A stretch of 39,373 nucleotides of DNA from PALSA-505 sp035308365 (lineage in GTDB: Bacteria > Actinomycetota > Actinomycetes > Streptosporangiales > Streptosporangiaceae), in contig DATGGU010000100.1 in the NCBI GenBank assembly GCA_035308365.1, forward strand, positions 1 to 39,373. The letters are read 5' to 3'. A program made the translations under genes and the position numbers. The notes beneath the pieces were generated by a model, which did not search any database, was not told where the DNA came from, and worked only from the letters and a program-made list of their open reading frames with translations. Positions 7,294 through 15,843 of the stretch are shown piece by piece (the first letter of the stretch is position 1; each line of letters begins with the position of its first letter).

Positions 7294-7992
7294 TCAGGCC
7301 GCGTCATGCAGGACCAGGCCGAGGGTGTGCCGGATCCCCGAGCGGACCGTGCTGACGCCGTGCCGCACCGGCGCGGCCGACCAGCCCCGGGCCGAGCTCA
7401 CCGGCCGGTCCCTGGTGGTGAAGATCAGTCCATGCCCCCGCTGCAGCAGGCTGGCCGTTCCCCGCGACTGCGCCCGTGGCCGCTGCTCGACAAGCAGGAA
7501 CTCCCCGCCTGTATGGTCCGCCCCCGGCGCGTTCAGGCCGATCACGACCTGCAATGGGAAGACGAGATCACCGTACAGGTCGCGATGCAGGGCGTTCCAG
7601 TCTCCGGACTGGTAGCGCAGCAGGATCGGCGTCGGCCGCTCCTGCCCGGCCGCGTGGCACATATCCAGCCATTCGCCCAGGGTGTCCGGCCACGGCCCCG
7701 GCCGGCCGAGCTTGGCCGCCCAGTCCCTGGCGACCGGCAGCAGCCGGCCGTAGAACGCCGTGCGCAGCTCGGCGACCAGTTCGGGCAGCGGGTACCGGAA
7801 GTACCGGTACTCGCCGGACCCGAACCGGTGCCGCGCCATGTCGACGGTGGACCGGAACATGTCTTCCCGGTCGTACAGCTTCGTGATGCCCTTGCACTCG
7901 GCCGCGCTGAGCAGTTGCGGCGTCTGGGCGCAGCCGTAGGCGTTCAGTTCCCCGGTCAGCGCCGCCCAGTCGAAACCGTCCAGCCGTCTCAT
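7294..7992 (-). CDS. 2-oxoglutarate-Fe(II) dioxygenase
   Basis: The 232-residue protein has the facial triad of a 2OG-Fe(II) oxygenase: His136-x-Asp138 in ALHRDLYGD and the distal His211 in VRHGVSTVRSG, with Arg217 placed to bind 2-oxoglutarate. The segment between, FPLQVVIGL...GGEFLLVEQRPRAQSR, fits the double-stranded beta-helix core. The ATG overlaps the ogt stop by 4 bp (ATGA), so it is coupled to the DNA-repair gene. That context suggests oxidative dealkylation of nucleic acid, but AlkB-specific motifs are not evident and a protein or small-molecule substrate is possible. Confidence 0.8.
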   Translation of the reverse strand: MRRLDGFDWAALTGELNAYGCAQTPQLLSAAECKGITKLYDREDMFRSTVDMARHRFGSGEYRYFRYPLPELVAELRTAFYGRLLPVARDWAAKLGRPGPWPDTLGEWLDMCHAAGQERPTPILLRYQSGDWNALHRDLYGDLVFPLQVVIGLNAPGADHTGGEFLLVEQRPRAQSRGTASLLQRGHGLIFTTRDRPVSSARGWSAAPVRHGVSTVRSGIRHTLGLVLHDAA

Positions 7993-8618
7993 ACAGCAGC
8001 TCCCTCCAGGGTCAGCAGCACCCGCTTGACGTCCGGGCCACCGACGTACTTGCCCAGGGTGCCGTCGCTCTTGATCACCCGGTGGCAGGGCACCACCACC
8101 GGCAGCGGGTTGGTCGAGCAGGCCGTCGCCGCCGCCCGCACGGCGTTTGGATGGCCGGCCGCAGCCGCTACCCCCGAGTAGCTGGCCGTGCTCCCATAGG
8201 CGATCCCGGTCAGGTGGGTCAGCACCACGCGCCGGAACCCGTTCGACAGCCGCAGGTCCAGCGGCAGGTCAAAGCTGGTCCGCCGCCCGGCGAAATACTC
8301 ATCGAGCTCGCGCGCGGCCGGATCCAGCCGCCCCGGGGCCAGCAGCACGCGCGGGCTCACCCTGGCCGCAAGCTGGCCGAGCACCCGGTCGTGATCCTCG
8401 GACGCGTACGCCACCCGGACCAGCCCCTCCCCGGTCGCGGCCAGCAGCAGCACCCCCACCGGCGAGTCAACGGTCCGGTAGGCGACATCCAGGATCCCCG
8501 CCGCCTCCGCATCGGCGGCCAGCCGTGCCCGCAACCGGGCCATGGCGTCCTCGCCCGCCCCGGCCGTTTCACTGAACAGGCCGGTCACGTCGAGGTCATC
8601 CGCTGATTGAGCCATCAT
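7989..8618 (-). CDS. ogt: Methylated-DNA--protein-cysteine methyltransferase
   Basis: The 209-residue protein is an Ogt/AGT-type suicide repair enzyme that moves the alkyl group from O6-alkylguanine to its own cysteine. The acceptor Cys178 lies in the signature VVPCHRVI, followed by SDGTLGKYVGG and the C-terminal KRVLLTLEG. The helix-turn-helix part with YGSTASYSGVAAAAGHPNAVRAA is upstream, and an N-terminal ribonuclease-H-like domain spans about residues 40-120. The first 35 residues (QSADDLDVTGLFSETAG) are an unusual acidic extension. Two adjacent ATGs (8618 and 8615) follow GAGGAGAAG, and the start overlaps the end of the sigma-factor gene by 23 bp. Expression is therefore tied to the sigma factor. 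Confidence 0.95.
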   Translation of the reverse strand: MMAQSADDLDVTGLFSETAGAGEDAMARLRARLAADAEAAGILDVAYRTVDSPVGVLLLAATGEGLVRVAYASEDHDRVLGQLAARVSPRVLLAPGRLDPAARELDEYFAGRRTSFDLPLDLRLSNGFRRVVLTHLTGIAYGSTASYSGVAAAAGHPNAVRAAATACSTNPLPVVVPCHRVIKSDGTLGKYVGGPDVKRVLLTLEGAAV

Positions 8619-9123
8619 CTTCTTCTCCTCGTTCACCGGCACCTTCCAGGTCGGCCGGGCGCAACACTTTCCGCAGAGTGGCGATCCCGTCGGCGGCGGC
8701 CCGGCGGGCCGCTTCCGGCGTCCCGCCGGCGATCCGGGCAACCTCCGCATAAGGCAGCCCGGCCAGGTAGTGGTAGGCCACACAGACCCGCTGCTTCACC
8801 GGCAGTTCCCCGACGGCCGCCCAGAGGTCATGGTCAAGCGCCCCGGGGATCCCGTCCTTACTGGGCTGTTCCGGCAGCTCAGCGGCTGGAATCGGCTGCC
8901 GGGCCCGGGCCCGCACCTGATCGATGGCCTTCCGGTGCGCGATCGTCACCAGCCAGGCCTCGACGTTGCTGCCGGGCCGCAGCCCGGGATACGCCTGCAG
9001 CGCCGCCAGGAACGTCTCCGACCAGGCATCCTCCGCAGCCGCCAGCCCCAGCACGGCCCGGCAGACCCGCAGCACCACCGGCCCGTACCGCTCCACGGCC
9101 TTCTCGAACGGCTCTAGCTCCAC
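8596..9123 (-). CDS. ECF-like RNA polymerase sigma factor
   Basis: The product from the GTG at 9123 has 175 residues. Region 2 is seen in AVERYGPVVLRVCRAV and AAEDAWSETFLAALQAYP with EAWLVTIAHRKAIDQVRAR, and region 4 in ELPVKQRVCVAYHYLAGL and YAEVARIAGGTPEAARRAA, a helix-turn-helix. No anti-sigma factor gene is next to it. Instead it is followed, with overlap, by ogt and a 2OG-Fe(II) oxygenase, suggesting that it drives its own DNA-damage-response operon (inference). The start is uncertain: longer in-frame starts exist but would run across the folD promoter, and homology begins just after residue 3. It is divergent from folD, with 106 bp between starts. Confidence 0.85.
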   Translation of the reverse strand: MELEPFEKAVERYGPVVLRVCRAVLGLAAAEDAWSETFLAALQAYPGLRPGSNVEAWLVTIAHRKAIDQVRARARQPIPAAELPEQPSKDGIPGALDHDLWAAVGELPVKQRVCVAYHYLAGLPYAEVARIAGGTPEAARRAAADGIATLRKVLRPADLEGAGERGEEDDGSISG

Positions 9124-9229
9124 ACCAGGTAAACGTGCCAGACCCGCCGCGTGTGAGGTTGCATTCCGCACCGGGATGGCCGGGGTGTTCCGATCACAGT
9201 GCTGGTGGTCGGGCAGAATGAGGGGCGTT

Positions 9230-10099
9230 ATGACTGCTCGCATCCTGGACGGCAAGGCCGTCGCCGCCGGTATTCGTGCCGATCTCACCGGGCGGGTCGC
9301 CAGGCTGGCGGCTCGTGGTGTCGTGCCCGGGCTTGGCACGGTGCTGGTTGGTGACGACCCAGGCAGCCGCTCCTACGTGAGGGGCAAGCACCGGGACAGC
9401 GCTCAGGTGGGGATCACGAGCATCAGCAGGGAGCTGCCCGCCGATGCCACCCAGGCCCAGGTCGAGGCCGTGGTGGACGAGCTGAACAACGACCCGGCCT
9501 GCACCGGCTACATCGTTCAGCTGCCCCTTCCGGCCGGCCTGGACCCGCAGCGGGTGCTGCACCGGATGGACCCGGCCAAGGATGCCGACGGGCTGCATCC
9601 GGTGAACCTTGGCAGGCTGGTGCTCGGCGAGGACGGGCCGCTGCCGTGCACACCCAAGGGGATCGTGGCGCTGCTGCGAAGGTACGAGGTGCCGATCGCC
9701 GGTGCCGACGTTACCGTGATCGGCCGTGGCATCACCGTGGGCCGCTCGCTCGGCCTGCTGCTGACCAGGCGCAGCGAGAACGCGACCGTGACACTGTGCC
9801 ACACCGGGACCAAGGATCTGGCCGCCCACACCAGGGAGGCCGGCATCATCGTCGTCGCGGCCGGGCGGCCGGGGCTGCTGACCGCCGACATGGTCAGGCC
9901 GGGCGCCGTCGTGCTGGACGTCGGTATCACCAGGACCGAGGCGGGGCTGGCCGGCGACGTTGACCCGGAGGTGGCCGAGGTGGCCGGGTGGCTGGCGCCG
10001 ATGCCCGGCGGCGTCGGGCCGATGACCAGGGCCATGCTGCTCACGAACGTGGTGGAGGCAGCCGAGGCCCAGTTGGCCGAGCTTGCTACTCGCCGGTAA
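9230..10099 (+). CDS. folD: Methylenetetrahydrofolate dehydrogenase / methenyltetrahydrofolate cyclohydrolase
   Basis: The 289-residue protein interconverts methylene-, methenyl- and formyl-tetrahydrofolate with NADP, supplying formyl groups used by PurN and PurH. The catalytic Tyr49 and Lys53 are in SYVRGKHRDSAQVGI, substrate-binding segments are VQLPLPAGLD and DADGLHPVNLGRL, the dinucleotide fold has VIGRGITVGRSLG, and the C-terminal signature is MPGGVGPMT. The ATG at 9230 follows GAGGGG by 4 nt. It is divergent from the sigma-ogt-oxygenase operon and lies just upstream of etfB. Confidence 0.97.
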   Translation: MTARILDGKAVAAGIRADLTGRVARLAARGVVPGLGTVLVGDDPGSRSYVRGKHRDSAQVGITSISRELPADATQAQVEAVVDELNNDPACTGYIVQLPLPAGLDPQRVLHRMDPAKDADGLHPVNLGRLVLGEDGPLPCTPKGIVALLRRYEVPIAGADVTVIGRGITVGRSLGLLLTRRSENATVTLCHTGTKDLAAHTREAGIIVVAAGRPGLLTADMVRPGAVVLDVGITRTEAGLAGDVDPEVAEVAGWLAPMPGGVGPMTRAMLLTNVVEAAEAQLAELATRR

Positions 10100-10144
10100 C
10101 ATGACACAAGACAAGAGCGGAATCAGGGAGGTCGGTCACCGGCC

Positions 10145-10924
10145 ATGAACATCGTCGTGTGCGTCAAGCAGGTTCCCGATACCTGGGCAGAGCGCAAGCT
10201 CAGGCCCGAGGATTCCACCCTCGACCGGGAGTCGGTGGACGGGGTCATCAACGAACTCGATGAGTACGCGATCGAGGAAGGGCTCCGCCTGGCCGAGGCG
10301 CATGGCGGCGAGGTGACGATCCTCACCATGGGCCCGCAGAAGGCGGCCGAGTCGATCCGCAAGGCCCTCTCGATGGGCTGCGACAAGGCCGTCCACCTGC
10401 TGGACGACGGCCTGGCCGGGTCCGACTCGTTGCAGACCTCCTACGCCCTCGCCCAGGTACTCGGCCGGATCGGGTTCGATCTTGTCATCCTCGGTTCGGA
10501 ATCCACCGACGCCAGGACCGGGCTGCTCGCGGCGATGCTGGCCGAGCGGCTGGGTGTCCCGCAGATGTCGCTGGCCAGCAAGGTGGAGGTCGACGGGCAG
10601 GCGATCCGGATCGAGCGCCAGACCGACTACGGCCACGACAAGGTCGAGGCCAGGCTGCCCGCCGTGCTGAGCGTGGTCGAGAAGATCAACGAACCGCGCT
10701 ATCCCTCCTTCAAAGGGATCATGGCGGCCAAGAAGAAGCCGGTCGAGACGCTGAGCCTGGCCGACGCGGGCATCGACCCCGCCATGGTGGGCCTGGCCTC
10801 GGCGGCCACCGAGGTGGTCAGCTTCGCCCAGCGGCCGCCCCGGCAGGCCGGCACGATCGTCAAGGACGAGGGCGACGGCGGCGTCAAGGCGGCCGAGTTC
10901 CTCGCCGCCCAGAAGTTCATCTGA
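10145..10924 (+). CDS. etfB: Electron transfer flavoprotein beta subunit
   Basis: The 259-residue protein starts with the family signature MNIVVCVKQVPDT. It contains the ETF AMP/nucleotide-binding fold, with GSESTDARTGLLAAMLAERLG and the closing PAVLSVVEKINEPRYPSFKGIMAAKKK. With EtfA it accepts electrons from acyl-CoA and other dehydrogenases and passes them to the quinone pool. A GGGAGG element lies at 10126-10131, a rather long 13 nt from the ATG. It is followed after 30 nt by etfA. Confidence 0.97.
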   Translation: MNIVVCVKQVPDTWAERKLRPEDSTLDRESVDGVINELDEYAIEEGLRLAEAHGGEVTILTMGPQKAAESIRKALSMGCDKAVHLLDDGLAGSDSLQTSYALAQVLGRIGFDLVILGSESTDARTGLLAAMLAERLGVPQMSLASKVEVDGQAIRIERQTDYGHDKVEARLPAVLSVVEKINEPRYPSFKGIMAAKKKPVETLSLADAGIDPAMVGLASAATEVVSFAQRPPRQAGTIVKDEGDGGVKAAEFLAAQKFI

Positions 10925-10954
10925 GCCGGCATCCAGGAAGGGGCTTACACAGAT

Positions 10955-11911
10955 ATGTCTGAGGTGCTGGTGCTCGCCGAGCACACCGACGGCGAGGTCA
11001 AGAAGGTCACCTTCGAGCTGCTGACGCTGGCCCGCCGCTTCGGCGAGCCCGCCGTGGTCTGGGCCGGCCCCGGCGCCGAGGCCGCCAAGGACAGGCTGGG
11101 CGAGTTCGGCGCGGCGACGGTCTACGTCGCGGCCAGCCCTGAGTTCAGCGAGTACGTGGCCGGGCCGAAGGCCGAGGCGCTGGCGGCTCTGGTCGCGGGC
11201 AAGTCCCCGGCGGCGGTGCTCGTCGCGAGCACCCCGGAGGGCAAGGAGGTGGCCGGCCGGCTCGCCATCAAGACCGGGTCCGGTGTGATCACCGACGCGG
11301 TCGGCCTGGACGAGAGCCTGGTCGCCGAGCAGTCCATCTTCGGCGGGTCCATCGTCGTGCAGTCCCGGGTCAAGACCGGCACCCCGATCATCGCCGTGCG
11401 GCCCAACTCTGTGACGCCGCAGGCCGAGCCCGGCGCCGCCGAGCTGGTGCCGCTGGACGTCCAGGTCAGCGACGCCGCCAAGGGCGCCAGGATCACCGAG
11501 AGCGTGGTGGCCGAGCGCGGCGGGCGGCCCGAGCTCACCGAGGCTTCCATCGTGGTGTCCGGCGGCCGCGGTGTCGGCAGTGCGGAGCAGTTCGCCCTGA
11601 TCGAGAAGCTCGCCGACTCGCTGGGTGCGGCGGTCGGGGCCTCCCGGGCCGCGACCGACGCCGGCTGGTATCCGCATCAGTTCCAGGTCGGCCAGACCGG
11701 GAAGACCGTCGCCCCCCAGCTCTACCTGGCGGTCGGCATCTCCGGCGCCATCCAGCACCGGGCCGGCATGCAGACCGCCAAGACGATCATGGTGATCAAC
11801 AAGGATCCCGAGGCGCCCATCTTCGAGCTGGCGGATTTCGGCGTGGTCGGCGACCTGTTCAATGTGGTGCCTCAGCTCATCGACGAGATTGGCAAGTACC
11901 TGCACGTGTGA
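10955..11911 (+). CDS. etfA: Electron transfer flavoprotein alpha subunit
   Basis: The 318-residue protein holds the FAD of the heterodimer. The C-terminal FAD domain shows VVSGGRGVGSAEQF, VGASRAATDAGWYPH, QVGQTGKTVAPQLYLAVGIS and GAIQHRAGMQ, with the terminal NKDPEAPIFELADFGVVGD. The N-terminal part VLVLAEHTDGEVKKVTFE is also typical. It belongs to one operon with etfB. The pair just upstream of the cysteine desulfurase matches the order seen in mycobacteria and streptomycetes. Confidence 0.97.
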   Translation: MSEVLVLAEHTDGEVKKVTFELLTLARRFGEPAVVWAGPGAEAAKDRLGEFGAATVYVAASPEFSEYVAGPKAEALAALVAGKSPAAVLVASTPEGKEVAGRLAIKTGSGVITDAVGLDESLVAEQSIFGGSIVVQSRVKTGTPIIAVRPNSVTPQAEPGAAELVPLDVQVSDAAKGARITESVVAERGGRPELTEASIVVSGGRGVGSAEQFALIEKLADSLGAAVGASRAATDAGWYPHQFQVGQTGKTVAPQLYLAVGISGAIQHRAGMQTAKTIMVINKDPEAPIFELADFGVVGDLFNVVPQLIDEIGKYLHV

Positions 11912-11963
11912 CCCGGTGTTTGCCCAAAAGTTCAGGTTCTTCAAGAAGCCCGCCCCGGTTGCC

Positions 11964-12014
11964 GCCGCTGCCAGGGGCAGCGGCATGCGGGCAGGCTAAA
12001 AAACACCTGCCCGC
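11964..12014 (+). terminator. Two adjacent hairpins after etfA
   Basis: GCCGCTGCC (11964-11972) pairs with 11976-11984 across a 3-nt loop. Two nucleotides later GCGGGCAGG (11987-11995) pairs with 12006-12014 around the A-rich loop CTAAAAAACA. The first is a probable terminator of etfBA; the second may be part of it or a separate RNA structure. Confidence 0.55.
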
Positions 12015-12062
12015 GCTGGCCGGTCTTGACGAACCCGCACGGGCGTCAGCGCCTACGCCCGG

Positions 12063-12068
12063 TAGGCT
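12063..12068 (+). promoter_or_regulatory. -10 element before the cysteine desulfurase gene
   Basis: TAGGCT ends 9 nt before the ATG at 12078, which would leave a leader of only 2-3 nt. No ribosome binding site is seen. Confidence 0.35.
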
Positions 12069-12077
12069 GAGCGCGTC

Positions 12078-13301
12078 ATGGGGTATCTCGACGGCGCCGC
12101 AGAAGGCGCGGCAGCGTCGGCGGAACCGGCCATCGTCTACCTCGATCACGCGGCCACCACGCCGCTGATCCCCGAGGCGCTCGGCGCGATGACCGAAGAG
12201 CTGGCCAGGCTCGGCAACCCGAGCTCACTGCACAACGCGGGCCGCCGTGCCCGCCGGGTGGTCGAGGAGTCGCGCGAGCAGATCGCCGAGGCCTACGGTG
12301 CCAGGCCGAGCGAGGTCATCTTCACCAGCGGCGGCACCGAGGCCGACAACCTGGCCGTGAAGGGCCTGTACTGGGCCCGGCGCGGCGAGGACCCCCGGCG
12401 CCACCGGGTGCTGGCCACCGCCATCGAGCACCACGCGGTGCTGGACAGCGTGCAGTGGCTGGCCACCCACGAGGCGGCGGCCGAGGCGGGCTGGCTGCCG
12501 GTGGACGGCTGCGGGCGGCTCACCCCGGAGGCGCTGCGCGCCGCCATCGAGACGGACCCGCGCGGTGTGGCCCTGGTCAGCGTCATGTGGGCGAACAACG
12601 AGGTCGGCACCGTGCAGCCGGTCAAGGAGCTGGCCGCCGTGGCTCACGAGTACGGCATCCCGTTCCACAGCGACGCCGTGCAGGCCGCCGCCCAGCTACC
12701 GGTGGACTTCGCCGCCTCGGGCGCGGACGCGCTGAGCATCACCGGGCACAAGCTCGGCGGCCCGGTCGGGGCCGGCGCGCTGCTGCTTGCCCGGCACGCC
12801 GAACCGGTGCCCGTGCTGCACGGTGGCGGGCAGGAGCGCGACATCCGGTCCGGCACGCTGGACGTCCCGGCCATCAGCGCGTTCGCCACCGCCGTGCGGC
12901 TGTCGGTCAGGCGGATGCCGGACGAGGCCAGGCGGCTCGCCGCCCTGGCCGCCGAGCTGATCGGCCAGATCCGCGCCGCCGTGCCGGACGCGGTGCTCAA
13001 CGGCCCCCCGCCGGGGCCGCAGCGGCTGCCCGGCAACGTGCACTTCTCCTTTCCCGGCTGCGAGGGCGACGCGCTGCTGATGCTGCTGGATGCCAAGGGT
13101 GTCGCCTGCTCGACCGGTTCGGCGTGCACGGCGGGCGTGGCGCAGCCCAGCCACGTGCTGCTCGCCATGGGCGCCGGCGAGGCACGGGCCCGTGGTTCGC
13201 TCCGGTTCTCGCTCGGCCACAGCTCCACCAAGGCGGATGTGGACGCCGTCGGAGCGGTCATCGGCGAGGCCGTCGAGCGCGCCCGCCGCGCCGCCCGCTA
13301 G
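12078..13301 (+). CDS. iscS: Cysteine desulfurase, NifS/IscS family
   Basis: The 407-residue PLP enzyme removes sulfur from cysteine and passes it on as persulfide. It shows YLDHAATTPL near residue 21, the PLP Lys225 in SITGHKLGGPVGAG and the sulfur-carrying Cys350 in STGSACTAG. In actinomycetes this gene normally precedes mnmA and delivers sulfur for tRNA 2-thiouridine; here about 5.9 kb has come between them. The first 18 residues, before the conserved part, are an Ala/Glu-rich extension, so a later start is conceivable. Its stop codon lies a single base from the stop of the dynamin-like gene on the other strand, leaving no room for a separate terminator. Confidence 0.95.
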   Translation: MGYLDGAAEGAAASAEPAIVYLDHAATTPLIPEALGAMTEELARLGNPSSLHNAGRRARRVVEESREQIAEAYGARPSEVIFTSGGTEADNLAVKGLYWARRGEDPRRHRVLATAIEHHAVLDSVQWLATHEAAAEAGWLPVDGCGRLTPEALRAAIETDPRGVALVSVMWANNEVGTVQPVKELAAVAHEYGIPFHSDAVQAAAQLPVDFAASGADALSITGHKLGGPVGAGALLLARHAEPVPVLHGGGQERDIRSGTLDVPAISAFATAVRLSVRRMPDEARRLAALAAELIGQIRAAVPDAVLNGPPPGPQRLPGNVHFSFPGCEGDALLMLLDAKGVACSTGSACTAGVAQPSHVLLAMGAGEARARGSLRFSLGHSSTKADVDAVGAVIGEAVERARRAAR

Positions 13302-13302
13302 C

Positions 13303-15771
13303 TCATCTGATCCCGAGGTTGGCCGCGATCGCCCGGATCTGACGGCCCGCCGTGTCGGTCTGCGCCGCCACCGACGACACCTGGTCCAGCGCCGCCGCCA
13401 GCTCGGCGCTCCGGCCGTCGAAGACGTCCCGCCACAGCTCGCGCCGGACCGGCGCGCACAGCCGCTCGAACTCCTCCTCGATGCCGGGGGTGTGCGCGAA
13501 CCGGTCGAAGAACTGGTCGGTCAGCGAGGCCAGCACCTCGGTCAGGCCACGAGCCTCCTGCCGCATCTGTTCCTCGATTTCCTCCACCGCGTCCTTGACC
13601 GCCTCGGTCAGCGTCTCGTGCAGGCCGGTGGCCGAGTCGTCGGTGAGCTGCGTCCGCCCGATCAGCTCGACGATCATGGGAGCCACCGTCGACACCACCT
13701 CGGTCGCCGCGTCCACCACCGGCCCGGCCCCGGTCGCCCGCCCGATCGTCTTCACGCTGTCTTTCCACAGCCCGCCCCGGCCCGGCCGCCGGCCCGGGGC
13801 CCCGGCCCCGGGCGGCGCCGCACCCGAGCCGTCGCCCTCGGCCGGAACCCGCGTCCTGACCGCGTAGATCTGGCCGAGGATGGGCCGGCCGACCCGCAGG
13901 AAGATGTTGCCGTACGTGCGGAACTGGATGAGTTCCTCCAGGGACGACCGCAGCGTCTCCAGCCGCTGCTGCCGGGCCCGCTGCAGCAGCGCGTTCAGCG
14001 GCTGTTCTTCATTGGGCACCAGGGATGTACCCAGGTGATCGCGCAGCAGCGCCGCCACCGCGTGGTGCAGCCTGCTGACCGCCGTGGCGATGGAGCCGTC
14101 GACCCGGCTGAATTCCTCCCGGATCTTCTGCCGGGCCAGGGTGCACTGGTCGTCGCGCGTCTCGCCGGGGTCGGCCACCATCGACGGCTCGATGACGGCC
14201 AGCCACTGGCGCAGGTCGCCGTGGCCGAACCCGGCGTCGGCCCAGGCGATCACCTCATGCTTGGCCCTGGTGATGCCCTCGTCGAGTTCCTGGACCACCT
14301 CGCCGGCCTGCACCCGCTGGTCGTACTCCTTGCGCAGGCCGTCCAGCGCCCTGGCGACCTCGTTGCGCAGTTCCTTGGCCCGCGCCCCCAGCGCCTGGTC
14401 CTCGCCGGGGACGTGCGCTCCCCACCGGTTGGCCTGCCGGGCCAGCCGGCCGGACATCTCGATGGCCCGGTTGGCCACATCGGCGGCCCGGGTCAGCACG
14501 GCGCTGGCCGCCGCCTGGTCCATGGCGGCCAGCCGGTCAGCCAGGCCGCGCAGCACCGGGCCGAGGATCCGCTCCCGGACGTCGGCGCCGCTGGCGACGT
14601 CGCCGACCAGCAGGCGAAGGTCGTTCCGTTCGGTGATCTTCTGGGTCTGCTCGATGGCATTGCTCACGTAGGCGGGGTCGAGGTGGGCCGGGTCGGTGTT
14701 GACCACGACACCCACGAAATCGTGCCGGTCCACCCCCATCCGCGCCTCGTCGGCCGTGTCCAGCACCTCCCAGTCCGCGTCGCCGAAGTAGGCGTCGTTC
14801 GGGCCAGGCCGTTTGACCTGCAGCAGGACGTCGACCTCGTTCTTCAGGTCCTGGAGGAACTGGCGGTCGATGTCCAGCCCGGCCTCGCCGGCGCCCGGCA
14901 GGTCGACGAGCATCAAATTCTCGACGTCGACCTCGGGAAACTCGCAGCAGATCCGGATGTCCCGCACCGCGTGGTAGGGCCGCCGCTGGTCCGCCGGGTC
15001 CAGCGGATAGGCGACATAGGGGCGCAGCGCGGTCATCTCGTCCACACTGAGCCTGCGTTCCTTGCCGGTCAGCAGCGGGCGGTAGCTGGCGAAGGAGTCC
15101 TGGGCGATGTGCAGGCGCTCCAGGAACTTCTGCTTGCTCATCAAGCCCTCGTCACGGCTCTCGCCGTGCGAGGGTTTCGGCAGGTCTTCGTAGCGGTGCC
15201 CGGCGAACGCCTCGGGCGTCTGCGGCACCGGGCCCTCGCACCCGGCGTCCCTGTGCAGCGGTGCCAGGTACTCGTCGCGGAACTCGTCCCAGGTGAGCAG
15301 CGCGATGTCCGCGTCGGCCCGGCCCGGGCTGTGCAGGATCCGGCTCCGCGCGGCCGTCGTCGGGTTCAGCTCGGTCGAGGGGATGGCCTCCTCACCGAGG
15401 TTGGTGATCGTGCGGAGCAGCGTGCTCTTCCCGGCCTTGGCCCGGCCGACGACGCCGATGTTCACCGTGTCCCGGTCGATCCGGCTCTTGACCGCCGTGA
15501 TGTCCGGGGTCAGCGCGGCGATCGCCTGCCGCAGCTCCTGGATCTCACCCGTGCCCGGCTCGGCCTCGATCTCCCTGGCCACCATGGCCTGCTCGGGGGT
15601 CGGCTGGCGCAGCCCCGCGAACTGCCTGCCGGTCTCGCCGAGCGTCGAGACGAGCGTTTCGACGCTGTCGGTCAGCGCTAACCACGCGCTGGCCAGCCTG
15701 CCGATGGGCTCCCGCTGGGCGCGCCTGCTGTCCAGCGCGGCCGCGATGCTGGCCCGGATGTCCCCGTCCAT
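13303..15771 (-). CDS. Bacterial dynamin-like GTPase
   Basis: The 822-residue protein has the GTPase motifs of the dynamin superfamily: G1 IGVVGRAKAGKSTLLRTI with Lys115, a switch-I threonine region PTTAARSRIL, and G3 LMLVDLPGAGEAG; the G4 position reads VVVNTDPAHLD rather than the usual NKxD/TKxD. The long remaining part is predominantly helical with many charged heptad-like stretches, as in the stalk of dynamins. A Gly/Pro-rich disordered stretch (SGAAPPGAGAPGRRPGRG, about residues 650-670) is followed by a weakly hydrophobic segment that might contact membrane. Bacterial members act in membrane remodelling, division, stress resistance or phage defence; which applies here is unknown. The ATG follows GAGGTG. 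The gene interrupts the usual cysteine desulfurase-mnmA neighbourhood and has no dynamin partner in the window, although many such genes occur in pairs. Confidence 0.8.
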   Translation of the reverse strand: MDGDIRASIAAALDSRRAQREPIGRLASAWLALTDSVETLVSTLGETGRQFAGLRQPTPEQAMVAREIEAEPGTGEIQELRQAIAALTPDITAVKSRIDRDTVNIGVVGRAKAGKSTLLRTITNLGEEAIPSTELNPTTAARSRILHSPGRADADIALLTWDEFRDEYLAPLHRDAGCEGPVPQTPEAFAGHRYEDLPKPSHGESRDEGLMSKQKFLERLHIAQDSFASYRPLLTGKERRLSVDEMTALRPYVAYPLDPADQRRPYHAVRDIRICCEFPEVDVENLMLVDLPGAGEAGLDIDRQFLQDLKNEVDVLLQVKRPGPNDAYFGDADWEVLDTADEARMGVDRHDFVGVVVNTDPAHLDPAYVSNAIEQTQKITERNDLRLLVGDVASGADVRERILGPVLRGLADRLAAMDQAAASAVLTRAADVANRAIEMSGRLARQANRWGAHVPGEDQALGARAKELRNEVARALDGLRKEYDQRVQAGEVVQELDEGITRAKHEVIAWADAGFGHGDLRQWLAVIEPSMVADPGETRDDQCTLARQKIREEFSRVDGSIATAVSRLHHAVAALLRDHLGTSLVPNEEQPLNALLQRARQQRLETLRSSLEELIQFRTYGNIFLRVGRPILGQIYAVRTRVPAEGDGSGAAPPGAGAPGRRPGRGGLWKDSVKTIGRATGAGPVVDAATEVVSTVAPMIVELIGRTQLTDDSATGLHETLTEAVKDAVEEIEEQMRQEARGLTEVLASLTDQFFDRFAHTPGIEEEFERLCAPVRRELWRDVFDGRSAELAAALDQVSSVAAQTDTAGRQIRAIAANLGIR

Positions 15772-15780
15772 GTCACCTCA

Positions 15781-15843
15781 CTACGATCTCTGCGGGATGA
15801 TCTTGGTGCCGTCCGGGACCGGCTGAACAGTGTCCCCGGCGGC
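15781..15843 (-). other. Possible C-terminal relic of a gene formerly upstream of the dynamin-like gene
   Basis: In frame after the TetR stop the minus strand reads AAGDTVQPVPDGTKIIPQRS and then stops, 9 nt before the dynamin-like ATG. The composition resembles a protein C-terminus rather than random spacer. It may be the end of an operon partner cut off when the TetR module arrived. It is too short to identify. Confidence 0.25.

Noticed and set aside
12026..12068. TTGACG as -35 partner of the TAGGCT before iscS
   Set aside because: The spacing is 31 bp, far from the usual 16-19 bp.
13090..15681. An 863-codon open frame on the plus strand opposite the dynamin-like gene
   Set aside because: Its composition (Arg/Pro/Gln/Val-rich, no domain) is that of an antisense frame kept open by GC bias; the minus strand encodes clear GTPase motifs.
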